DNA of 64,000 bases. Origin: Vibrio cortegadensis. GTDB taxonomy: Bacteria > Pseudomonadota > Gammaproteobacteria > Enterobacterales > Vibrionaceae. Where the stretch lies: positions 806,001 through 870,000 of the forward strand of contig NZ_AP025472.1 in assembly GCF_024347395.1 (NCBI RefSeq). Reading direction: 5' to 3'. The first letter of the stretch is position 1. Each line of letters opens with the position of its first letter. The translations under genes and the position numbers were made by a program. This document shows positions 23,909-32,910 of the stretch, in pieces. The notes beneath the pieces are model-generated. The model saw nothing but the letters and a program-made list of their open reading frames with translations. It had not been told where the DNA came from and did not search any database.

Positions 23909-25465
23909 GTGAATATTCTTGGATATGCACAGAAGCTAGGTAAAGCATTAATGCTGCCAATCGCAACGCTTCCAATTGCGGCGCTTCTTTTAAGACTAGG
24001 TCAACCAGATTTACTTGATATTGCATTTATGGCTTCTGCTGGTAATGCAATCTTTAGCCAGCTACCTCTACTTTTCGGTTTAGGTATTGCTATTGGTCTT
24101 TCTAAAGATGGTAACGGTGCTGCAGGTCTTGCTGGTGCTGTGGCTTACTTTGTGTTGACCGCTACTGCTACAACAATTGATGCCAGTGTTAACATGTCAT
24201 TCTTTGGTGGTATCTTCGCAGGTATCATTGCTGGTCACTCTTATAACGCTTTCCACGCGACTCGCCTACCTGAATGGTTAGCATTCTTCTCTGGTAAACG
24301 TCTTGTTCCAATCATGGCAGGTTTGTTTGCTCTAGTTGCGGGGGCGGTTTCTGGTGTGGTATGGCCTGGCGTTCAATCTGGTCTTGATGCTTTAGCTCAC
24401 GCGGTATCAACGTCTGGCGCTGTTGGTCAATTTGTTTACGGTACTCTTAACCGTGCATTGATTCCTGTTGGCTTACACCATGTATTGAACTCTTACTTCT
24501 GGTTCGGTATGGGCACATGTCAAGAGATCGTAGTTGCAGGTCAAGGCGCATTTGCGGGTATTACACAACTTTGTGTTGACCCTGCGATTGCTAAAACACT
24601 TGTTGTTGGTCAGGAACATACATTCACATTCGCTAACTCTGTTACTCCTGAAATTACTACAGTAGTAAAAGAAGTGACTGAAACTCTGAAATCTGGCGAC
24701 CTACACCGTTACTTCGGTGGTGATAAAGGTGCTGGCGTATTCATGAACGGTTTCTTCCCTGTAATGATGTTTGGTCTGCCAGGTGCTGCTCTTGCAATGT
24801 ACCTAGCGGCTCCAGCTGAAAAACGCAGCCAAGTTGGTGGTGCTCTGTTCTCTGTTGCATTCTGTTCATTCCTAACGGGTATTACAGAACCTCTAGAGTT
24901 TATGTTCGTATTCCTAGCTCCTGCTCTATACGCAATGCACGCTGTATTTACTGGTCTGTCTCTAGTGGTTGCGAACATGTTCGGAACACTACATGGCTTC
25001 GGTTTCTCTGCCGGTCTGATTGACTTTGTCTTGAACTGGGGTCTTGCAACTAAACCAGTAACACTACTATTTATTGGTCTAGCATTTGGTGCTCTATACT
25101 TCTTTACTTTCAGCTTCGCAATCCGCGCATTCAATTTGAAGTCGCCAGGTCGTGAAGATGATGATGAAGAAGCCGCGCCTTCTGGTGATGCTCCTAAAGG
25201 TGACATTGCACGTCAATACTTGAAAGCTTTAGGTGGTCACGAAAACCTAACATCAATTGATGCTTGTATTACTCGCCTACGTCTTACACTCAAAGATCGT
25301 TCTATCGCTGATGAAGCAGTACTTAAAAAGCTTGGTGCGAAAGGTGTGGTTAAACTAGGTGAAAACAACCTTCAAGTGATTCTTGGCCCACTAGCTGAAA
25401 TCGTCGCTGGCGAAATGAAAGCGATTGGTGCTGGTGAAGACCTATCTGATGTGAAACTGCCTTAG
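23909..25465 (+). CDS. nagE: NagE, PTS N-acetylglucosamine-specific EIICB
   Basis: The 518-residue permease has an IIC membrane domain (about 1-400, LPIATLPIAALLLRLG, ITEPLEFMFVFLAP) and a C-terminal IIB domain with phosphorylated Cys near residue 452 (IDACITRLRL). It imports GlcNAc and releases it as GlcNAc-6-P for NagA. Unlike E. coli NagE there is no fused EIIA domain, so EIIA-Glc or another EIIA must serve it. The start is GTG with AGGGGGA before it. The acidic linker EDDDEEA separates IIC from IIB. Confidence 0.95.
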   Translation: MNILGYAQKLGKALMLPIATLPIAALLLRLGQPDLLDIAFMASAGNAIFSQLPLLFGLGIAIGLSKDGNGAAGLAGAVAYFVLTATATTIDASVNMSFFGGIFAGIIAGHSYNAFHATRLPEWLAFFSGKRLVPIMAGLFALVAGAVSGVVWPGVQSGLDALAHAVSTSGAVGQFVYGTLNRALIPVGLHHVLNSYFWFGMGTCQEIVVAGQGAFAGITQLCVDPAIAKTLVVGQEHTFTFANSVTPEITTVVKEVTETLKSGDLHRYFGGDKGAGVFMNGFFPVMMFGLPGAALAMYLAAPAEKRSQVGGALFSVAFCSFLTGITEPLEFMFVFLAPALYAMHAVFTGLSLVVANMFGTLHGFGFSAGLIDFVLNWGLATKPVTLLFIGLAFGALYFFTFSFAIRAFNLKSPGREDDDEEAAPSGDAPKGDIARQYLKALGGHENLTSIDACITRLRLTLKDRSIADEAVLKKLGAKGVVKLGENNLQVILGPLAEIVAGEMKAIGAGEDLSDVKLP

Positions 25466-25491
25466 TTATCACAGAGCTAAAAATTGACTTT

Positions 25492-25520
25492 AATGCCTCC
25501 TTTGGGAGGCATTTTTTGTT
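25492..25520 (+). terminator. nagE terminator
   Basis: AATGCCTCC (25492-25500) pairs with GGAGGCATT (25505-25513), followed by a T run. Confidence 0.92.
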
Positions 25521-25664
25521 TTTCAAAGAATGAATCACTTACTTATTGTTCGATGTCAGTTTTATTTAAGATTAAACGCACGGTAGTAGTTGTGTCTAAG
25601 CTTATAATTGTGGATGATTGACGGCTATATATTCTGACAATACTAAACCATAGAGGTGCTATAG

Positions 25665-27332
25665 ATGAGTGAAGCTGAGGCTCGTCCATCGAATTTTATT
25701 CGCCAAATCATTGATAAAGATTTAGCTGATGGTAAACACTCGAGTGTTCATACTCGTTTTCCGCCAGAACCAAACGGCTACTTGCATATTGGTCACGCGA
25801 AATCTATCTGTTTAAATTTTGGTATTGCTCAGGACTACCAGGGGCAGTGTAATCTGCGTTTTGATGATACTAACCCTGAAAAAGAAGACGTTGAATACGT
25901 TGAGTCTATTAAAAATGACGTAAGTTGGTTAGGCTTCGAGTGGGCTGGTGATATCTGTTATTCATCAAACTATTTCGATCAGCTATACGCTTATGCAGTT
26001 GAATTGATTAATAAAGGCTTAGCGTATGTTGACGAGCTAAGTCCAGAGCAGATCCGTGAATATCGTGGCACGCTAACTGAGCCAGGTAAACACAGCCCGT
26101 ACCGTGAACGCTCACCTGAAGAAAACTTAGCGTTATTTGAAAAAATGCGCGATGGTGGCTTTGAAGAAGGTAAGGTGTGCTTACGCGCAAAAATTGATAT
26201 GGCATCGCCATTTATGGTTATGCGTGATCCAGTTATTTATCGTGTACGTTTTGCGCATCACCATCAAACCGGTGATAAATGGTGCATTTACCCAATGTAC
26301 GATTTTACTCACTGCATTTCTGATGCGTTAGAAGGGATCACTCACTCTATCTGTACTCTTGAATTCCAAGATAACCGTCGTTTGTACGATTGGGTATTAG
26401 AGAACATTACGATTGATTGCCAACCACGTCAGTATGAATTTAGTCGCCTAAATTTAGAATACACGGTGATGTCTAAACGTAAACTGAGCCAACTGGTTAC
26501 AGAGAATCTAGTCAATGGCTGGGATGACCCACGCATGCCTACGATTTCGGGCTTGCGTCGTCGTGGCTTTACATCGGCGTCTATTCGTGAATTCTGTAAA
26601 CGTATTGGTGTAACGAAGCAAGAGAACATGATTGAATTTGGTTCATTAGAATCTTGCATTCGTGATGATCTGAATGAAAACGCACCTCGTGCCATGGCTG
26701 TTCTTGATCCTATTAAAGTGGTTATTGAAGACTTTAATGCGGAGAGTGTCGAAGTTCTGAACGTTTCAAATCATCCAAACAAGCCTGAAATGGGCACTCG
26801 TGAGGTACCATTCACGCGTGAGATTTGGATTGAGCGTGATGACTTCCGCGAAGAAGCGAACAAGAAATACAAGCGTTTAGTGCTTGGTAAAGAAGTTCGT
26901 CTACGTGGCGCTTATGTGATTAAAGCTGAGCGTATTGAGAAAGATGATGCAGGTAATATCACTACGATTTTCTGTTCATACGATAATGAAACTCTGGGTA
27001 AGAACCCAGCAGACGGCCGTAAAGTAAAAGGTGTTATTCACTGGGTATCTGCTGACAAAGGCCTACCTGCTGAAATTCGCTTGTACGATCGCTTGTTTAC
27101 GGTACCTAACCCAGCAGCAGCGGAAAACTTCTCAGATACGTTAAACCCTGAATCATTAGTCGTACTGCAAGGTTTTGTCGAGCCAAGTCTTGCAACGGCT
27201 AAAGCTGAATCGGGTATTCAGTTTGAGCGTACAGGCTACTTCTGTGTTGATTCAAAAGATTCAACTGCAGATGCTCTAGTCTTTAACCGAACTGTTGGTT
27301 TGCGTGATACGTGGGCGAAAATTGACGGTTAA
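25665..27332 (+). CDS. glnS: Glutaminyl-tRNA synthetase
   Basis: The 555-residue class I synthetase has the HIGH motif within PPEPNGYLHIGHAKS, the KMSKS equivalent VMSKRKL, and a C-terminal beta-barrel anticodon-binding domain (about 340-555). It charges tRNA-Gln. AGAGGTG precedes the ATG. It follows nagE, as in enterics. Confidence 0.97.
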   Translation: MSEAEARPSNFIRQIIDKDLADGKHSSVHTRFPPEPNGYLHIGHAKSICLNFGIAQDYQGQCNLRFDDTNPEKEDVEYVESIKNDVSWLGFEWAGDICYSSNYFDQLYAYAVELINKGLAYVDELSPEQIREYRGTLTEPGKHSPYRERSPEENLALFEKMRDGGFEEGKVCLRAKIDMASPFMVMRDPVIYRVRFAHHHQTGDKWCIYPMYDFTHCISDALEGITHSICTLEFQDNRRLYDWVLENITIDCQPRQYEFSRLNLEYTVMSKRKLSQLVTENLVNGWDDPRMPTISGLRRRGFTSASIREFCKRIGVTKQENMIEFGSLESCIRDDLNENAPRAMAVLDPIKVVIEDFNAESVEVLNVSNHPNKPEMGTREVPFTREIWIERDDFREEANKKYKRLVLGKEVRLRGAYVIKAERIEKDDAGNITTIFCSYDNETLGKNPADGRKVKGVIHWVSADKGLPAEIRLYDRLFTVPNPAAAENFSDTLNPESLVVLQGFVEPSLATAKAESGIQFERTGYFCVDSKDSTADALVFNRTVGLRDTWAKIDG

Positions 27333-27361
27333 TCTCTGTATAGTGAGATAACGGGTTAAAT

Positions 27362-27396
27362 AAAAAAGCCAGTGATGTGAGTCACTGGCTTTTTAG
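27362..27396 (+). terminator. glnS terminator
   Basis: AAAAGCCAGTGA (27364-27375) pairs with TCACTGGCTTTT (27382-27393), with the T run continuing. Confidence 0.93.
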
Positions 27397-27449
27397 TTTC
27401 TGTTCAACCTATTTGAATCTAAAAGATTGATTACGCTTGTGCTGTAAGT

Positions 27450-27480
27450 AAAAAAATACCAGCTAAGTTACTGGTATTTA
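27450..27480 (-). terminator. fur terminator
   Basis: AAATACCAG (27454-27462) is inverted at 27471-27479, and the minus-strand product ends in TTTTTTT. Confidence 0.85.
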
Positions 27481-27495
27481 GATGTTTATATGAAT

Positions 27496-27942
27496 CTACT
27501 TCGCTTTATGCGCATCTGGGTTATCTTTACATGTCCCATCACCACATTTGCCGTATAGATATAAGCTATGGTTTGTTAGGCGAACGTTGTATTTCTCAGC
27601 AATCTCACTTTGGCGTTGTTCAATGATATCGTCCGAAAATTCGATAACTTCACCACAGTCAAGACACACAAGATGGTCATGATGGTGCTGTGTTGAAAGT
27701 TCAAAAACCGATTTACCACCTTCAAAGTGATGACGAGTCACAATTCCTGCATCATCAAACTGGTTAAGAACGCGATAAACAGTAGCAAGACCAATTTCTT
27801 CACCTAGGTCTATCAGCTTTTTATAGAGTTCTTCAGCACTGATATGTTGGCATTCTGGTTGCTGTAATACTTCTAAAATTTTGAGCCTTGGAAGGGTAAC
27901 TTTAAGCCCAGCATCCTTTAGCGCTTGGTTATTGTCCGACAT
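27496..27942 (-). CDS. fur: Fur, ferric uptake regulator
   Basis: The 148-residue metalloregulator has a winged helix at about 1-85 (LKVTLPRLKILEVL, GLATVYRVLNQFDDAGIV). Its metal region has HHHDHLVCLDCGEVIEF, and a second Cys pair follows (KCGDGTC). With Fe(II) it represses iron-acquisition genes. The feo promoter in this window carries matching boxes. The start MSDNNQALKDAG at 27942 has AGGAAAG before it. Nine further in-frame codons upstream are not family-like. Confidence 0.96.
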   Translation of the reverse strand: MSDNNQALKDAGLKVTLPRLKILEVLQQPECQHISAEELYKKLIDLGEEIGLATVYRVLNQFDDAGIVTRHHFEGGKSVFELSTQHHHDHLVCLDCGEVIEFSDDIIEQRQSEIAEKYNVRLTNHSLYLYGKCGDGTCKDNPDAHKAK

Positions 27943-28136
27943 ATACTTTCCTGTGGTGATTTGCAGCAATTAACAGAAGTCATTATTACAAGTATTATAG
28001 GTTACTCAGAGATAACAATAAACCACGAACTTCAAAGGGTTACTAGTTTACTTTTGTAAAGTTGTGAATTGTCACTTATAGTGGACATCTGACCAGTTAC
28101 AATTTGATAACATAGGGAACGTTCGGACAGGAAGTT

Positions 28137-28634
28137 ATGAATAAGAATTTAGCAAAGATATATAAACCAGGGGTGGTTAAATTTGCACTGAATATATGGC
28201 CTCCATTTTGGGGAGCGGGTATTCACATTGAGCGAATCAGTGGCGATTTTAGAACCGTGAACATGAAGTTAAAGTTACGCTGGTGGAACAAAAATGCCAA
28301 TAGAACCCAATATGGAGGCAGCATTTTCTCATTAACAGATCCTGTTTACTCTTTGATGTTGATGGGTATTTTAGGCGAGCGATATTATGTATGGGATAAA
28401 GAGGCAAGCATTAACTTTATGAAGCCAGGGCAATCAGACCTTTATGCCGACTTTGAGATCTCACAAAATCAATTAGATGATATTTACCGCTCAACGGTTG
28501 ATGGGGATAAGTGTTTTCCTGAATTTATTATCCATATTAAGGATAAGAAAGGGAATGTTGTCGCGGAAGTACAAAGAAAACTTTATGTGCGTAAGAAGCC
28601 GCAATTTAGAGAAGAAGAGTTATTAGAACAATAA
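28137..28634 (+). CDS. DUF4442 HotDog-fold protein, probable thioesterase
   Basis: The 165-residue protein resembles DUF4442 members of the HotDog superfamily. It has the central helix region RTQYGGSIFSLTDPVYSLML and a following strand KEASINFMKPGQSDLYADF. Related folds hydrolyse acyl-CoA thioesters, but no characterised substrate is known to me. AGGAAG precedes the ATG. It stands alone between divergent fur and convergent fldA. Confidence 0.78.
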   Translation: MNKNLAKIYKPGVVKFALNIWPPFWGAGIHIERISGDFRTVNMKLKLRWWNKNANRTQYGGSIFSLTDPVYSLMLMGILGERYYVWDKEASINFMKPGQSDLYADFEISQNQLDDIYRSTVDGDKCFPEFIIHIKDKKGNVVAEVQRKLYVRKKPQFREEELLEQ

Positions 28635-28664
28635 AAAAGCCTCCAGTGGCGGAGGCTCTTAAAT
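28634..28664. terminator. Bidirectional terminator between the DUF4442 gene and fldA
   Basis: AGCCTCC (28638-28644) pairs with GGAGGCT (28651-28657). The minus side has a TTTTTTAT tail, so it mainly ends the fldA transcript. Confidence 0.8.
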
Positions 28665-28683
28665 TTTGGATTGCTGGGTTAGA

Positions 28684-29217
28684 TTAGTCTTCTAATTCAG
28701 CTAGGCACATCTCTTCATGGATCTGTTGAACCCATTTAGAAACACGCTCATCCGTGAGTTCTGGTTGACGATCTTCATCAATACATAGACCAACGAAGCT
28801 ATTTTCATCGCCATCAACTAGTGCTTTTGATGCTTCAAATTCGTAGCCTTCAGTTGGTGTGTAACCAATGATAGTACCGCCTTTAGCTTCAACGATATCG
28901 CGGATAGTGCCCATCGCGTCACAGAAGTACTCAGCGTAATCTTCTTGATCACCACAGCCGAAAATAGCAACAAGCTTAGTTGAGAAATCAATCGCTTCTA
29001 GTTCTGGGAAGAAATCGTCCCAATCACATTGTGCTTCACCGTAGTACCACGTTGGAATGCCAAGCAATAGCAGATCAAAGTTATCAATATCTTCTTTGCT
29101 GCTTTTTGCAATGTCTTGAACGTGAACGAGCTTTTTGCTCAGTTGCTTTTGGATCGTCTTTGCAATAGCTTCGGTATTACCTGTATCGCTACCAAAGAAG
29201 AGACCTACACTTGCCAT
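28684..29217 (-). CDS. fldA: Flavodoxin FldA
   Basis: This is a long-chain flavodoxin of 177 residues. The phosphate loop is GSDTGNTEAIAK and the FMN stacking regions are PTWYYGEAQCDWDDF and FGCGDQEDYAEYFCD. It is the electron donor for radical-SAM and reductive enzymes and is essential in E. coli. The start at 29217 (MASVGLFFG) has AAGG upstream. A longer frame (to 29253) starts with non-homologous residues. It is near fur, as in E. coli. Confidence 0.95.
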   Translation of the reverse strand: MASVGLFFGSDTGNTEAIAKTIQKQLSKKLVHVQDIAKSSKEDIDNFDLLLLGIPTWYYGEAQCDWDDFFPELEAIDFSTKLVAIFGCGDQEDYAEYFCDAMGTIRDIVEAKGGTIIGYTPTEGYEFEASKALVDGDENSFVGLCIDEDRQPELTDERVSKWVQQIHEEMCLAELED

Positions 29218-29269
29218 AGAATCGTTACCTTTAATATTTGTCTGTTTTAACACAAAGTTACGTGAAGGA

Positions 29270-29491
29270 TTAGCCTAATCCAGTTCCTTCCCAGCTAAGC
29301 TGAATGAGCCCTTTCGCAACAAACCCAGCACAACCAAGAAATAGAACCATCCATACAATTCGACGCCCGAAAACTGGAACATTACCTTGTTTCAAGACAT
29401 CTTTGATCGCCATACCTATTAAGAAAAAGATACCAGCAAACAATAGATCCAATCCAAAAGATTCCAATTGATTCATGTAGTCGTAAAGCAT
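29270..29491 (-). CDS. DUF2788 small membrane protein
   Basis: The 73-residue protein has two hydrophobic helices (LDLLFAGIFFLIGMAI and IVWMVLFLGCAGFVAKGLI) around a basic loop, matching the DUF2788 layout found next to fldA and ybfF in vibrios. AAGGACA lies before the ATG. The function is unknown. It is probably cotranscribed with fldA, whose start is 52 bases downstream. Confidence 0.8.
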   Translation of the reverse strand: MLYDYMNQLESFGLDLLFAGIFFLIGMAIKDVLKQGNVPVFGRRIVWMVLFLGCAGFVAKGLIQLSWEGTGLG

Positions 29492-29607
29492 GAGTGTCCT
29501 TTTATGCCAATTTTACTTGCGCGCACTATACCACTGTTGTGACACAAAGTTAATCATGGTGTCACCGTCTGCTTCTCATTAATTTGTATTTATTAATCGC
29601 TGCAGAA

Positions 29608-30369
29608 TTATAAGAATTTGCGGATTGCTCTTAGTACTTCAACTGGTTTTTCAGCATGTAACCAATGCCCTGTATTCGCAATGACATGAGCCTTCGCATT
29701 CGAAAACTGTGATTGAACATCGGCCTGGTGATCGGCGGTCAAATAGTCAGAGTCTCCCCCTTTAACGAATAGGGTCGGTGTCATTGACTTAGTTATTGGT
29801 TCCCAATCTAAAATCGATAAGTAGTTGTTCATGATCGAATCTACATTAAAGCGCCAACGCATTGTGTTTTCGACTTTTATGATGGACTTAGACAAAAACT
29901 GCCTGACACCATCGATTTCAATATGTTCAGCCAATGTTGTCATCACTTCAGATCGTGACGAGAGATTCGCGGCTGATACGGCAGTCAGACCAGCGAAGAC
30001 ATTGTCGTGCTTACGTTGATGATAGGCGACAGGAGCCATGTCCAAAATGATCTGTTTCATCACAAGGTGTGGCGCGAGATCAGTGACTTTCATTGCGACT
30101 TTCCCCCCCATCGAGTGTCCGATTAAGATTACCGACGCGAGATCTAAGTGATCAAGCAGCGAGATAATATCTTCAGCCATTACCTGGTAATTGTGAACAT
30201 CGGAGTGAAAAGAGAGGCCGTGATTACGAAGATCAATGCTAAGTACTTGATGATCTTCCTTAAGGTCTCGTGAAAGCAGGCCTAAGTTGTCCAAATTTCC
30301 AAATAATCCGTGGATCAAAACGACCGTTTGACCTTGGCCTTCGAGTTTGTAGTTAAGAAGTGCTGACAT
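29608..30369 (-). CDS. ybfF: YbfF-type alpha/beta-hydrolase (esterase)
   Basis: The 253-residue hydrolase has the oxyanion segment LIHGLFGNLDNLG, nucleophile elbow GHSMGG (Ser), Asp in the VKGGDSDY region and a C-terminal His in NTGHWLHAE. The E. coli homologue hydrolyses short acyl esters and thioesters. It is divergent from seqA, as in E. coli. The biological substrate is not known. Confidence 0.9.
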   Translation of the reverse strand: MSALLNYKLEGQGQTVVLIHGLFGNLDNLGLLSRDLKEDHQVLSIDLRNHGLSFHSDVHNYQVMAEDIISLLDHLDLASVILIGHSMGGKVAMKVTDLAPHLVMKQIILDMAPVAYHQRKHDNVFAGLTAVSAANLSSRSEVMTTLAEHIEIDGVRQFLSKSIIKVENTMRWRFNVDSIMNNYLSILDWEPITKSMTPTLFVKGGDSDYLTADHQADVQSQFSNAKAHVIANTGHWLHAEKPVEVLRAIRKFL

Positions 30370-30461
30370 TTTATCTTATTCATGATGGGTTTAACGTAGA
30401 GTATCGGTAAAGATCTCGCTATAATCCATCAGAGTTTAAACATTGAGATTGTGAAAAGCGA

Positions 30462-30998
30462 ATGAAAACAATTGAGGTTGATGAGGATCTATACCGTTTT
30501 ATTGCTGGCCAAACCCAACATATCGGTGAAAGTGCGTCGGATATTTTACGCCGTTTATTGAATGTTGATGGGCAAGCTGTGAAACCACAGCCCGTAGCTG
30601 ATAAGCCACAGGGTATTGTTGTAAGTAAGGATGCGGGTAAAGTAAACCACATCGACAGCGTTAAAGAGATGCGCTCTTTACTTATTTCAGATGAATTTGC
30701 CTCACTGAAAAAGGCAATAGATCGATTTATGTTAGTACTGTCGACTCTGCACACGATTAACCCAGAGAGCTTTTCAGAAGCGACTCAGGTGAAAGGGCGT
30801 AAACGAGTCTATTTTGCAGACAACGAAGCAACATTACTGGCAAATGGCAATACGACCAAGCCAAAGGCAATCCCTAATTCGCCTTTCTGGGTTATTACCA
30901 ATAATAACACTAGCCGTAAAAGGCAGATGGTAGAACAGCTGATGAGCAGGATGAATTATCAGGCTGACTTAATCGAAAAAGTATCAGCTTCAATTTAA
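30462..30998 (+). CDS. seqA: SeqA, negative modulator of replication initiation
   Basis: The 178-residue protein has an N-terminal oligomerisation motif (MKTIEVDEDLYRFIAGQT) and a C-terminal hemimethylated-GATC binding domain (about 65-178, TLLANGNTTKPKAIPNSPFW and NTSRKRQMVEQLM). It sequesters newly replicated oriC and organises nascent DNA in Dam-methylating bacteria. pgm follows. Confidence 0.96.
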   Translation: MKTIEVDEDLYRFIAGQTQHIGESASDILRRLLNVDGQAVKPQPVADKPQGIVVSKDAGKVNHIDSVKEMRSLLISDEFASLKKAIDRFMLVLSTLHTINPESFSEATQVKGRKRVYFADNEATLLANGNTTKPKAIPNSPFWVITNNNTSRKRQMVEQLMSRMNYQADLIEKVSASI

Positions 30999-31012
30999 AA
31001 AGTCTGATTTAA

Positions 31013-31058
31013 ACCTCATAATGTCACGCTAAGAGTCGATATTATGAGGTTTTTTTAT
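31013..31058 (+). terminator. seqA terminator
   Basis: CCTCATAAT (31014-31022) is inverted at 31041-31049 and followed by a run of seven T. It lies between seqA and pgm, so pgm probably has partly independent expression. Confidence 0.85.
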
Positions 31059-31091
31059 TTTTTGGTTTTTATATTAAAAGGATGTCAATAA

Positions 31092-32738
31092 ATGGCTATG
31101 CACCCTCGTGCCGGGCAGAAAGCTCAGCAAGAAGATTTACATAATATTCCGGCTTTAGTTGCAAATTATTTCTTACTTCAACCTATCCCTGGTCACTCTG
31201 ATCATAAAGTGTTATTCGGTACCTCTGGTCACCGTGGCACTGCAGACAAATCAACATTTAACGAGAACCATATTTTAGCGATTGCCCAAGCCGTTGCTGA
31301 AGTACGTGCAGAGAAAGGCACAACGGGCCCTCTATTTGTTGGTAAAGATACGCATGCATTGTCTGAACCTGCGTTTTCAACGGTTGTAGAAGTACTGATT
31401 GCCAATGGTGTGAAAGTTATCACTCAAGCGGATAATGGCTATACACCAACGCCTGGCGTATCACATGCGATTTTAACTTATAACTTAACGCACGATGATA
31501 AAGCGGACGGTATCGTTATTACGCCATCGCATAATCCACCTCAAGATGGCGGGATCAAATATAACCCTGTTCACGGTGGCCCTGCTGAAGGCGAACTCAC
31601 ACAGGCGATTGAAGATCGCGCAAATGCTTTGATTACTGAAGGCTTACAAGGCGTTAAACGTATGCCTCTAGCGGATGCAAAAGCATCAGAGCTATTTGTT
31701 GAGCTTGATTTGGTAAAACCATATATCGACGATTTAGTGAATGTTGTTGATATGGATGCGATTCAAAAATCAGGTTTGAAACTAGGCGTTGATCCACTTG
31801 GCGGTTCTGGTATCGATTACTGGCGTCAAATCGGCCAAGCGTACAACCTAGATCTTACATTGGTAAGTGAAGCGATTGATCCTTCATTCCAATTTATGTC
31901 ACTTGATAAAGATGGCGTTGTTCGTATGGACTGCTCATCGCCATATGCAATGGCAGGTTTGTTAGCGCTTAAAGATGACTACGATCTTGCTTTTGGTAAT
32001 GACCCAGATTACGACCGTCATGGCATTGTGACTTCTAAAGGTTTGATGAATCCTAACCATTTCCTAGCGGTTTGTATTGATTACCTATACCGTCACCGCG
32101 AAGGGTGGGGTAAAGAAGTTGCTGTTGGTAAAACTCTAGTATCAAGTGCATTGATTGACCGTGTGGTTGCGGATTTAGGCCGTGAACTTTGCGAAGTTCC
32201 AGTTGGCTTCAAATGGTTTGTTGATGGCTTATACGAAGGTAAGTTTGGCTTCGGTGGTGAAGAGAGTGCTGGAGCCTCTTTCTTACGTAAAGATGGTACG
32301 CCTTGGTCTACTGATAAAGATGGCATCATTCTTTGTCTGCTTGCGGCTGAAATTACCGCGGTAACGGGTAAGAACCCACAACAGTACTACGAAGAGCTTG
32401 CAGCAAAACATGGTGAGTCTAAGTACAACCGTATCCAAGCTGTGGCTAATGGTGCGCAAAAAGACGTACTTAAGAAACTCTCTCCTGAGATGGTATCTGC
32501 AGAAACACTGGCGGGTGACGCGATTACTGCTCGATTGACTCACGCTCCGGGTAACGGTGCAGCCATTGGTGGTCTTAAAGTGACGACTGAAAATGGTTGG
32601 TTCGCGGCGCGACCATCAGGAACGGAAGACATCTACAAAATTTACTGCGAAAGCTTTAAAGGTGAAGAGCATCTAAAAGCCATTGAAGCCGAAGCTCAAG
32701 AGATTGTAAATCAGGTCTTTGCAGCCGCAGGTCTTTAA
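31092..32738 (+). CDS. pgm: Phosphoglucomutase (alpha-D-glucose specific)
   Basis: The 548-residue enzyme interconverts glucose-1-P and glucose-6-P. The phosphoserine is Ser146 in ITPSHNPPQDGG, the metal loop is GNDPDYDRHG, the sugar loop is GEESAGASF, and the phosphate-binding loop near the C-terminus is ARPSGTEDIYKIY. AAGGAT precedes the ATG. The ybfF-seqA-pgm order is shared with E. coli. Confidence 0.96.
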   Translation: MAMHPRAGQKAQQEDLHNIPALVANYFLLQPIPGHSDHKVLFGTSGHRGTADKSTFNENHILAIAQAVAEVRAEKGTTGPLFVGKDTHALSEPAFSTVVEVLIANGVKVITQADNGYTPTPGVSHAILTYNLTHDDKADGIVITPSHNPPQDGGIKYNPVHGGPAEGELTQAIEDRANALITEGLQGVKRMPLADAKASELFVELDLVKPYIDDLVNVVDMDAIQKSGLKLGVDPLGGSGIDYWRQIGQAYNLDLTLVSEAIDPSFQFMSLDKDGVVRMDCSSPYAMAGLLALKDDYDLAFGNDPDYDRHGIVTSKGLMNPNHFLAVCIDYLYRHREGWGKEVAVGKTLVSSALIDRVVADLGRELCEVPVGFKWFVDGLYEGKFGFGGEESAGASFLRKDGTPWSTDKDGIILCLLAAEITAVTGKNPQQYYEELAAKHGESKYNRIQAVANGAQKDVLKKLSPEMVSAETLAGDAITARLTHAPGNGAAIGGLKVTTENGWFAARPSGTEDIYKIYCESFKGEEHLKAIEAEAQEIVNQVFAAAGL

Positions 32739-32810
32739 AGCGAAATGATGAAGCTGTGCGGTATGAACTAAGAGCTATTAATAGTAAATATCGAACTCTT
32801 TAGTCTATCT

Positions 32811-32838
32811 AGGAACCCAGTACTCACTGGGTTCTTCT
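32811..32838 (+). terminator. pgm terminator (weak T run)
   Basis: GAACCCAGT (32813-32821) pairs with ACTGGGTTC (32826-32834) around a four-base loop, with only TTCT after it. Confidence 0.65.
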
Positions 32839-32910
32839 ATTCAGAAGCGGTTAACTTCTCGAGCATCATTGAGTGATTCATTGTGGCTTTTTGTAAGATA
32901 GTCGTGCCAT

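Noticed and set aside
24709..25206. Long minus-strand frame (165 codons) opposite nagE
   Set aside because: It lies entirely within nagE, is rich in Arg/Pro/Ala from the antisense of a membrane protein, and has no RBS. It is a shadow frame.
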